From: Bacillota bacterium
Lineage (GTDB): Bacteria > Bacillota > Sulfobacillia > RBS10-35 > JAJYVM01
DNA: 7,566 nucleotides
Direction of reading: 5' to 3'
Assembly: GCA_021792015.1 (NCBI GenBank)
Contig: JAJYVM010000178.1
Span: 1-7,566, forward strand
In this document: positions 1-5,312 of the stretch, one piece after another
Position numbering within the stretch: position 1 is the stretch's first letter
Layout: the number at the start of each line of letters is the position of its first letter
Notes under the pieces: model-generated
What the model was told of the DNA's origin: nothing
Seen by the model: the letters and a program-made list of their open reading frames with translations, nothing else
The model's database searches: none
Translations under genes and position numbers: made by a program

Positions 1-336
1 GGGAAGAGAGGGCGAGGCCATGCGGGCCACGGCCGTGGCGCACGCGCGGACGGCCAGCCGCGCCGCGGGCATGGCCGCGGCTTGGCTTCCCCACGGCCCT
101 CGCGCTCATGGCCAGGCCATGGGCCCGGCCTTGCCGACCGCGCCCCCCTGGCGCCGACCTGCGCGCCGCGGTGCACCCCCTCGCGCCGCTCTGCCGGCCG
201 CCTGCCGGGGGCTGCGTGGCGACGTTCTGGTCGACAGCGTGGGGCGCGAGCGCGCGCGAGGGCGGCGGGCCCTGGCGCTCACCACCCCTGCGGCGCCCGG
301 TCCGCCGCCCCTCTTGACGCGACGCGCGGTGCCTGG

Positions 337-534
337 ATGGTTCGGCGCGTCTCCTGCGTCGACTGGAGCGGCGCTACGCCCGCCGCCTTCCCTGCCCGCC
401 TGGGCCGGCTCTTCGGCGTCGGCGTGAGCCGGCTGCCATCGGGGCCGGCTCGGCTCGTACAGGATCTGGTGTACGAGGCGATGGCCTTGGCCCTGGCGCT
501 GGCAAGCGCCGTGCCGGTGCGCCATGGCCCGTGA
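337..534 (+). CDS. Doubtful short ORF, 65 aa, unknown
   Basis: This ATG-initiated frame of 65 codons ends in TGA. I do not recognise the product. In its favour, most codons (about 56 of 65 by hand count) end in G or C, the C-terminal half has a mildly hydrophobic Leu/Ala/Val-rich stretch around residues 45-60, and its stop codon sits inside a perfect 18-bp palindrome at 529-546, as the stop of the small membrane gene at 5037-5300 sits inside another. Against it, no Shine-Dalgarno sequence precedes the ATG and no family motif is visible. It may be a genuine small gene, the 3' remnant of a longer decayed gene (the frame is open back to about 82), or chance. Confidence 0.2.
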   Translation: MVRRVSCVDWSGATPAAFPARLGRLFGVGVSRLPSGPARLVQDLVYEAMALALALASAVPVRHGP

Positions 535-546
535 CGGCCGTCACGG
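529..546. promoter_or_regulatory. Perfect 18-bp palindrome, CRP/FNR-like operator or hairpin
   Basis: The site reads CCGTGACGG then CCGTCACGG, with both arms fully complementary. Its core is GTGA-N6-TCAC, the half-site layout recognised by CRP/FNR-family regulators (consensus TGTGA-N6-TCACA). As RNA it would form a 7-bp stem with a GGCC loop, and it spans the stop codon of the doubtful ORF 337-534, so a transcript-end role is an alternative. It is almost 500 nt upstream of the next confident start, which is far for a promoter operator. No T-tract follows. Confidence 0.35.
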
Positions 547-1012
547 CGCGCCCGGGCAGCGGCCGCCATGCTCGGTCGGGGCGGCCGCTCGTGGCCTATG
601 CGGCGTGGACGGCCTGCCCCCGGGGGACGCCGGTACGGCACCCGACGGCGTGCGCGCCCGCAGCGACAGGGGGCTCAGGTTTGGGACGTCGTCTTTGGTC
701 CGGTGACCCCGGCCGCCCAGGCCCGGCGGCGGACGCGACCGACGGCATGCCCGACGCTGCGCCGCACGGCGACGCGGCGCGACCGGCGCCCAGCGCCCGC
801 TGGGCAAGGGGATCGCGCGCGGCCACAGCCCCGCCCCGCCCCGCGTCGTTCCAGGCCCGGAGGCCAAGGCACGGCGCCCGGCGAGCGCCCGCGCCGTCCT
901 GCTTGAGAGGCGCCGCGGCCGCCTGCGCCGCGTGGTCCGCCGCGGCGGCGCCGGGGGTGAGCGCGCCCCTGGGACATGGCGGCCGCGCGCGACGACAGGG
1001 CCGCGGTCGACG

Positions 1013-1018
1013 AAGGAG
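1013..1018 (+). promoter_or_regulatory. Shine-Dalgarno site deciding the CopD-like start
   Basis: AAGGAG lies 8 nt before the ATG at 1027. The same frame is open back to an ATG at 976, but that ATG has no ribosome binding site and would add 17 charged residues ahead of the first membrane helix, so 1027 is preferred. Confidence 0.75.
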
Positions 1019-1026
1019 ATGTGGCC

Positions 1027-1545
1027 ATGTGGCTTCGCTGGGCGGTGCTCGATCTGCACCTCGCCGCGGCCATCTTTTGGATCGGCGAGATGATGTTTCT
1101 CGCCGTGGTGGTGGGGCCGTACAGTCGGACCCTGCCGCCGCGGCAAAGGCGGGAGCTGTTCGTGCAGCTGGGGCGGCGGAGCCGGCCCTACGCCTGGACC
1201 GCCATAGCCGTCCTGCTGGTGACGGGTGTGGCCAACATGGCCCTCATGGGCATTGCGCCCCTGTCGCTGCTCGACCCCGCGCTTTGGCGCACGACGCTGG
1301 GCGGCGTCCTCGCCCTGAAGGTGCTGGCGGTCGGCGTGCTTCTGGTGCTGGTCGCGCTCCACGACGTGGTGCTGGTGGCGCGGTCGGCCAGGGTCGACCG
1401 GCGCATCGGCGTCGAAGGGCCGTCCGAGGCCCTCGTGGCGGAGGCGGCGCGCCTCAGGCGCTGGGCCTCGTGGCTTGGGCGGGTCAACCTCGTCCTGGCC
1501 CTGATCGTCGCCTTCCTGGGCACGGGCTTGACCCTCGGCGGCTAG
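1027..1545 (+). CDS. CopD-like four-helix membrane protein
   Basis: This is a 172-residue integral membrane protein. Four hydrophobic segments are visible at about 6-30, 55-76, 91-115 and 149-169. The first contains His11 followed by a WIG-E-MMFLAVVVGP stretch, the layout of CopD/DUF4149-type proteins, where a histidine precedes an aliphatic W-[IV]-G-G motif. A second histidine (His102) lies in helix 3, so metal or heme binding is possible but unproven. CopD-domain proteins are associated with copper transport or resistance, but short stand-alone members like this mostly lack an assigned role. The start is set by AAGGAG 8 nt upstream. It converges with the heme-copper oxidase-like gene on the opposite strand, 183 nt away. 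A hairpin spans its stop codon. The gene call is secure; the function is not. Confidence 0.8.
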   Translation: MWLRWAVLDLHLAAAIFWIGEMMFLAVVVGPYSRTLPPRQRRELFVQLGRRSRPYAWTAIAVLLVTGVANMALMGIAPLSLLDPALWRTTLGGVLALKVLAVGVLLVLVALHDVVLVARSARVDRRIGVEGPSEALVAEAARLRRWASWLGRVNLVLALIVAFLGTGLTLGG

Positions 1546-1553
1546 CCAGAGGG
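1532..1553 (+). terminator. Hairpin spanning the stop codon of the CopD-like gene
   Basis: The arms CCCTCGGC (1532-1539) and GCC-A-GAGGG (1545-1553) pair over eight base pairs with one bulged A and a five-base GGCTA loop. The TAG stop (1543-1545) lies in the loop and arm. No T-run follows, so this is at best a non-canonical terminator or a 3'-end stabilising hairpin. Confidence 0.35.
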
Positions 1554-1681
1554 CATGCGGCCCGGCGCGCGGCGCCTCTGGCCGCCTGCGCTCCCGCCCA
1601 CGTTGGGCGCTTGGGCGGTGGTCGACCCGCCGCCCAGGACCGGAGCGGGCGCTGCCCCGGCGCCGCCACCGGCGGAGACCT

Positions 1682-1703
1682 GGGCGGCCGCCCTGCCGGC
1701 AGG
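1682..1703. repeat. Two overlapping 12-bp palindromes between convergent genes
   Basis: GGGCGGCCGCCC (1682-1693) is followed, with a two-base overlap, by CCTGCCGGCAGG (1692-1703). Both are perfect palindromes. They lie in the 183-bp gap between two convergent genes, just beyond the stop of the minus-strand gene, where a bidirectional transcript end would be expected. No T-tract is present on either side. GC-rich chance pairing is possible. Confidence 0.3.
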
Positions 1704-1728
1704 CACGGCCGGCGGCCCGAGCGACACG

Positions 1729-3072
1729 TCAGGCCGTCGTCGGGCCTCCCGGCCCGTGCCCGGCGCTTCGGGCCCGGAGGAGCACGCCTATGCCCACGGC
1801 GGGCGCCCAGCCCAGCTCCAAGGCGCCCAGGAGGGCGGCGGCGGCAAGCGGCCAGTAGGCGTGGCCCCGCACGACATGGGCGACGGGACCGGCGCCGATG
1901 CCGGTCAGGCTCCAGGCGACCAGGACCGTGGCGCAGGCCCAAAGGACCGGCAGCACCTCGACGGCGAGGCCGGGGCGCAGGGCATCGAGCCTGGGCAGCG
2001 TCCAGGCGCGGCCCAGGCGTTGGTGAAGGCCGTGCCACACGGAGAACGGCAGAATGCGCCTGAGGTAGGCGACGACCGAGCCGCCGACGCCGCCGAGCAG
2101 CACGAGCGAAAGGGCTGCCGGAGTGGTGCCCTCACCCCCCAGACCCAGCGCCAGGTGGGCGACGCCGAGGCCGGCCCCGAGGACCAGCACGGCGGCCGCC
2201 AGACGCGCCCCCCATGCGGCCGGATCCCGCCGCGGCCCCTGGCGGCGGCGGTACTGGCGTTCCTGCACGGCAAACCAGACGGCCACCGCCGCGGCTTCGA
2301 TGGCCGCACCCGCGTCGACGGCCGGCCGCAGGTGCGTAGCCACGCCAAGGCACAGGGCCGTCGCCCCGACCAGGGAGGCGAGAGCGGGGCCGGAGCGCAG
2401 GGCGGCGGTGGGCGCGGGCGGGCAGCGGGCGAACATGGGAAACACCTGCGTGCTGACCGCGAGGACGAGCGGCACGAAGGCGGCCGAGCCGGCCAGGGAC
2501 ACGTGCAGGCCGACGGGCGGCGTGAGGGGGAGGGCGCCGACCAGGGCCAAGGCGGCGACCAGGCCGGCGACGAGGGTGAGGGCAAGCCCGGAGAGGCCGC
2601 CAAGCATGCCCAGCCGCAGGCTGAGGGTGGCGGGAGCGCCCCGTCCCAGGCGACGCGCGATGGCGGCGACGGTGCCCATGGCCGCGGCCAGGAGGGCCGC
2701 GCCCGCCGCGGGCAGGATCGGGCCGAGGCGCGCGAACCCCAAGGCGACGCCGACGCCCGCAGCCCAGACCAGCACCAGCAGGCGGCCCGACCGGCGCTCG
2801 GCCGCCGGCAGGAACAGCGCGGCCGCGAGCTGCGTGGCCGCGGCCAGGGCCACCGGCACCAGGAAGCCCAGCGTGAACAGGTGGAGGGCGGCGAGGGAGG
2901 CGAGGCTCAGGGGCAGACCGTCTGGGCCGGAGAGAACGGTTAGGGCCACGCCGAATGCGGCCAGGCTGAGCAGGGAAAGCGAAAGGCAGGCGACGACCCA
3001 CCGCGTCGAGCCCACGCGCTCGGGACGGACGCGAAGAACCGCGCGACGCGCCGTCGCCTCAGCCGCTGTCAT
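1729..3072 (-). CDS. 12-helix heme-copper oxidase subunit I-like / NnrS-like membrane protein
   Basis: This is a 447-residue protein with about twelve hydrophobic helices, the count of cytochrome oxidase subunit I and NnrS-like proteins. Helix 2 carries HLFTLGFLVPVA (His64), resembling the H-L-x-T-L-G-F segment of oxidase-I-like proteins where the low-spin heme ligand sits. Helix 6 begins with HVSLAGSAAFVPLVLAVSTQ (His190), and further histidines lie at about 306, 347 and 350. I do not see the H-P-E-V-Y/two-histidine copper site of real oxidases, so a heme-binding or NO/copper-related accessory protein is more likely than an active oxidase. The start at 3072 follows AGAGGGGG, which is close to the ATG; an ATG at 3117 with no ribosome binding site would add 15 Gly/Arg-rich residues. 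It is divergent from the cytochrome b cluster and convergent with the CopD-like gene. The membrane-protein call is strong, the family moderate. Confidence 0.8.
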   Translation of the reverse strand: MTAAEATARRAVLRVRPERVGSTRWVVACLSLSLLSLAAFGVALTVLSGPDGLPLSLASLAALHLFTLGFLVPVALAAATQLAAALFLPAAERRSGRLLVLVWAAGVGVALGFARLGPILPAAGAALLAAAMGTVAAIARRLGRGAPATLSLRLGMLGGLSGLALTLVAGLVAALALVGALPLTPPVGLHVSLAGSAAFVPLVLAVSTQVFPMFARCPPAPTAALRSGPALASLVGATALCLGVATHLRPAVDAGAAIEAAAVAVWFAVQERQYRRRQGPRRDPAAWGARLAAAVLVLGAGLGVAHLALGLGGEGTTPAALSLVLLGGVGGSVVAYLRRILPFSVWHGLHQRLGRAWTLPRLDALRPGLAVEVLPVLWACATVLVAWSLTGIGAGPVAHVVRGHAYWPLAAAALLGALELGWAPAVGIGVLLRARSAGHGPGGPTTA

Positions 3073-3147
3073 GCCCCCTCTGACGCCCTGGCCACGGCCG
3101 TGCCCCCTTTGCCCCATGGTCGCACGGCCGCGCCGTAAAGCCTGTGC

Positions 3148-3164
3148 CCGCCGTCACACGGCGG
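3148..3164. promoter_or_regulatory. Inverted repeat in divergent intergenic region (first)
   Basis: CCGCCGT-CAC-ACGGCGG is a perfect 7-bp inverted repeat around three bases. It lies about 75 bp from the start of the minus-strand oxidase-like gene and about 200 bp from the cytochrome b cluster. It could be an operator for a dimeric regulator serving both directions, or an RNA hairpin in the leader. Confidence 0.3.
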
Positions 3165-3196
3165 CGGTGGCGGGCGGGCGTTCGGCCGAGAGCCGG

Positions 3197-3213
3197 ACCG
3201 CCCGCCGGGCGGT
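3197..3213. promoter_or_regulatory. Inverted repeat in divergent intergenic region (second)
   Basis: ACCGCCCG-C-CGGGCGGT is a perfect inverted repeat with 8-bp arms and a single central base, 32 bp after the end of the first one. It sits midway between the divergent starts. No clear -35/-10 pair is visible nearby; the most AT-rich stretch, around 3278-3296, is the likeliest place for a promoter of the downstream cluster. Confidence 0.3.
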
Positions 3214-3346
3214 GCGCCGCCTGGCCCACCAGGGCGGACGCTCCTGGAAGCGCACCGCCGAGCAGCGGCACGGCTCAAAGAATTCCGCCATTCTGGGCGC
3301 GGCGCGCGAAGGAGCGGTCGGCCGCGCTGCGAAGATCTTCCTGTGC

Positions 3347-3351
3347 GGAGG
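3347..3351 (+). promoter_or_regulatory. Shine-Dalgarno site for the 39-aa membrane protein
   Basis: GGAGG lies 8 nt before the ATG at 3360. Another in-frame ATG at 3354 would be only 2 nt away, and a GTG at 3351 overlaps the site itself, so 3360 is the best start. Confidence 0.6.
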
Positions 3352-3359
3352 TGATGCCC

Positions 3360-3479
3360 ATGGCGGCGGCCGGGTGGGAGATCGCCGGTCTGACAGCCTC
3401 GGACCTCTTGGTCATGGCGTTGATGGTCGCGGTGTTCGCGCTTGCCGTGCTGGCGCCCTACCCGCGAGGGCGGCGGTGA
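3360..3479 (+). CDS. Small single-helix membrane protein, first gene of the cytochrome b cluster
   Basis: This is a 39-residue protein with a short N-terminal part (MAAAGWEIAG), one hydrophobic helix at about residues 17-32, and a basic end (PRGRR), which predicts a cytoplasmic C-terminus. I recognise no family. A GGAGG site 8 nt upstream and the 4-nt GTGA overlap of its stop with the start of the cytochrome b gene argue that it is translated and coupled to that gene. By position it could be a small accessory subunit of the complex, comparable in size to the Pet-type small subunits of b6f, although no sequence similarity is claimed. It could also be a leader peptide for coupling. Confidence 0.55.
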   Translation: MAAAGWEIAGLTASDLLVMALMVAVFALAVLAPYPRGRR

Positions 3480-4099
3480 GCCGGGCGAACTGGACGCGCG
3501 CCGTGCGTGTCTGGCTCGAGGCCCAGGTGCCGATGGAGGACCTCCTGCCGGACCAGTTGCCCGCGTACGTGGACTCGTATGTCTACCTGTTCGGCGTGCT
3601 CACCCTGAGCGCGTTCATCCTGCTCGTCGCCTCGGGCCTCGTGCTGGTGTTTGCCGGGCCGCAGTGGTGGCATGTCTCCGGCGTCGGCCACTTCGTGAAC
3701 AGCGTCCACTTCTGGGGCGTGCAGGCGTTCTTCTTCTTTATGGTCATGCACCTCTGGGCCCAGTTCTTCATGGCGGCCTGGCGCGACGGCCGCGGTGCCA
3801 ACTGGGTCAGCGGCGTGCTCCTGTTCGTGGTTTCGATCCTGGCGGCCTTCACCGGCTTCCTCTCGCAGCAGAACTTCGACTCGCAGTGGATCGGCCTGCA
3901 GGGCAAGGACGCCTTCAACGCCCTCGGCGTCGGCTCGTTCTTCAACCTCCTGAACTTCGGCCAGATGTACGGCATCCACGTCGTCCTCCTGCCGGCGATC
4001 ATCGCGGTCCTGATCGCGGTGCACCTGCTTTTGGTTCGCGCCAAGGGCGTGGTCGCGCCCATTGCCAGGAATCGCAAGCCTGGGGGGCGGGCGTCGTGA
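3476..4099 (+). CDS. Cytochrome b6-like di-heme protein (cytochrome b N-terminal domain)
   Basis: This is a 207-residue protein with four membrane helices (about 34-60, 75-99, 108-128 and 165-187), equivalent to helices A-D of cytochrome b. The four axial heme ligands are evident: His78 and His92 in helix B (spacing 14) and His168 and His183 in helix D (spacing 15). The 14/15 spacing is that of cytochrome b6 and Bacillus QcrB, whereas mitochondrial-type cytochrome b has 14/14. The stretch after His183 (LLLVRAKGVVAPI) also matches the end of b6. The protein would carry electrons across the membrane between two b hemes in a quinol:acceptor complex. It contains no cysteine, so the covalent heme c of b6f/QcrB proteins (Cys35/Cys43) cannot form. 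SQQNFDSQW replaces the usual SLPWDQ region after helix C. Its GTG start overlaps the preceding stop by 4 nt and its stop overlaps the next GTG likewise. The C-terminal half of cytochrome b is encoded separately downstream. Confidence 0.93.
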   Translation: MSRANWTRAVRVWLEAQVPMEDLLPDQLPAYVDSYVYLFGVLTLSAFILLVASGLVLVFAGPQWWHVSGVGHFVNSVHFWGVQAFFFFMVMHLWAQFFMAAWRDGRGANWVSGVLLFVVSILAAFTGFLSQQNFDSQWIGLQGKDAFNALGVGSFFNLLNFGQMYGIHVVLLPAIIAVLIAVHLLLVRAKGVVAPIARNRKPGGRAS

Positions 4100-5037
4100 G
4101 GCAACCAGGCGCGAAGGGGTACGGCGGCATCCGCATGGTGGAGAGCGACCTGCTGCGCGAGCTGGCGTGGGCGGTAGGGGCCATGACCGTGCTGCTCGTC
4201 GTGCTGGCCCTGGTGTTCTCCAGTCCGGATCCGCCGACGCTGACGGCTCGACAGGTCGCCACGCGCCATCCCGTCCAGCTGGTGCGGGTCGCCCTGCGCG
4301 CGCTCGACGGCCAGGGCGCGATCGCTTCGTACGGCCCGCCGTACAACCACGGCAGGGCCAGCCTGCAGCGCCTCGGGCCGTTCGCGCCGCAGGCCTGGGC
4401 CGGCGTCACCATTCCCGTGCGTGCCGCCCAGGTGTTCGTGCTCGAGCCCCTTCGCCGCATGGTGCCGCTCGATCCTGGCCTGGCCGGCCCCCTAAACCGC
4501 TTCGCGGCCGCCTCGCCGGCCGTGCGCGCTGCCTGGGAACGGGCCTACGGCGCCGCGCTCGGGCATGCGCAGCTGACGCGGACCGGGCAGCTGACCGTCG
4601 CGACCACGGCGGCCGGACCTCTGCCCGCGCTCATGAACGGATACCTGGCCCTGGCCCGCACGGGCGCGCTCGAGAGCGTGATCGACCTGAACGGCCGGGT
4701 CTACCAGACCGACTTCACGCGCGCCCTTCTCCTGCTGCAGGGCGCGCCGCTCCAGTCCGTGGCGAAGGCACAGCACCTGCTGGGCACGCAGTGGGGGATG
4801 ATGAAGGAGCCGGGCAACTATCCGGGCGCCGTCTGGCTCTGGCTGTACACGCTCCTCTACCAGATCCCGCCGTACACGACGTCCGCGGCGGGCGACCTCC
4901 TGGTGGGCCTTACGGTGGGGGCGGCCACGCTGGTGCTCCTCCTGGTGCCGTGGATCCCGGGCATCCGGGACATCCCGTACATCCTGCCGATCTACCGCCG
5001 CATCTGGCGGCGTCACTACCAGGAGACCGAGGAGTAG
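4096..5037 (+). CDS. Divergent subunit IV-like partner of cytochrome b with large inter-helix domain
   Basis: This is a 313-residue protein with two membrane helices, at about 22-41 and 264-287, and a long soluble segment between them. The ends look like cytochrome b C-terminal domain/subunit IV: helix 1 ends in LALVFSSPDPP, like the LALFFPAPLGPP end of helix E. Near the second helix, PGAVWLWLYTLL (from residue 243) lines up with PEWYFLFLFQLL of the Qo site, followed by a helix ending LLLVPWIPG, like LLLLPFLD. PGAV thus replaces PEWY, removing the catalytic Glu. Residues 42-240 have no counterpart in subunit IV (usually about 160 aa) and include a YGPPYNHG motif near 79-86. The GTG start overlaps the cytochrome b stop (GTGA); an internal ATG at 4135 is an alternative start. 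It probably forms the second half of a split cytochrome b complex. The subunit IV relation is my own alignment by eye. Confidence 0.85.
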   Translation: MRQPGAKGYGGIRMVESDLLRELAWAVGAMTVLLVVLALVFSSPDPPTLTARQVATRHPVQLVRVALRALDGQGAIASYGPPYNHGRASLQRLGPFAPQAWAGVTIPVRAAQVFVLEPLRRMVPLDPGLAGPLNRFAAASPAVRAAWERAYGAALGHAQLTRTGQLTVATTAAGPLPALMNGYLALARTGALESVIDLNGRVYQTDFTRALLLLQGAPLQSVAKAQHLLGTQWGMMKEPGNYPGAVWLWLYTLLYQIPPYTTSAAGDLLVGLTVGAATLVLLLVPWIPGIRDIPYILPIYRRIWRRHYQETEE

Positions 5038-5300
5038 TGGCGCCGAACGGGCATAGGCGCCTGCCGCCGCTGCCGCCGCCGCCGCGCCCATGGCGCATGG
5101 TGCCCTCGCTTCTTGCCGGCGTGGTGGGTACCGGTCTGCTCTACGATGCGGCCACTGGGGGCGGCCTCGGCCGCCTGGCCGCCGGGGCCGTCCTCTTCGC
5201 CGCGGGCCTCGCGGGCGCGGGCTATCCCTTTGTGCTGGCCGTCACCTGGCGCCGGCGCGCGCACCGCAATGCGGCGGAGCACGCGGCCGCGAGGCGATAG
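5037..5300 (+). CDS. Small two-helix membrane protein, last gene of the cytochrome b cluster
   Basis: This is an 87-residue protein. Residues 1-20 are proline-rich and basic; two hydrophobic helices follow at about 22-38 and 45-70, and the C-terminus is basic (WRRRAHR and onward). I recognise no family. The GTG start overlaps the TAG stop of the subunit IV-like gene by one base (TAGTG), and AGGAG lies 11 nt upstream within that gene, so translation is probably coupled. An in-frame ATG at 5097 would give a 67-aa protein starting just before helix 1 and removing the proline-rich tail; this cannot be excluded. By position and size it is a candidate small accessory subunit or assembly protein of the same membrane complex. 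Its stop codon lies in an 18-bp palindrome. Confidence 0.6.
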   Translation: MAPNGHRRLPPLPPPPRPWRMVPSLLAGVVGTGLLYDAATGGGLGRLAAGAVLFAAGLAGAGYPFVLAVTWRRRAHRNAAEHAAARR

Positions 5301-5312
5301 CGCGCGCTATCG
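5295..5312 (+). terminator. Perfect 18-bp palindrome over the last stop codon of the cytochrome b cluster
   Basis: CGATAGCGC is followed immediately by its exact reverse complement GCGCTATCG. As RNA it would fold into a 7-bp stem with a GCGC tetraloop, and the TAG stop (5298-5300) is inside the left arm. It is placed where the cluster should end, but no T-tract follows, so it is either a non-canonical terminator/3'-stabiliser or a protein-binding site. Confidence 0.4.

Larger units (their letters stand above)
1..1026. other. Long upstream region with no convincing gene
   Basis: About 1 kb of GC-rich sequence precedes the first confident gene. Several frames stay open on both strands, but their translations are Arg/Pro/Ala/Gly-rich, lack hydrophobic or motif-like segments, and have no good ribosome binding site, as expected of chance open frames at this base composition. 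The only candidate inside it is the short frame at 337-534, listed separately, which has GC-ending codons. I see no tRNA, rRNA, transposase remnant or CRISPR repeat. A perfect 18-bp palindrome lies at 529-546. The region could be old degraded genes or a long leader. Confidence 0.5.

Noticed and set aside
531..2063. 510-codon plus-strand open frame crossing the CopD-like gene
   Set aside because: It overlaps the well-supported CopD-like gene in another frame, is Arg/Ala/Pro-rich throughout and lacks a ribosome binding site; long open frames are expected by chance at this GC content.
1555..2943. Long plus-strand open frame opposite the 12-helix membrane protein
   Set aside because: The translation is Gly/Arg/Gln/Ala-rich without motifs, while the minus strand gives twelve regular hydrophobic helices. 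It is an antisense shadow of a GC-rich gene.
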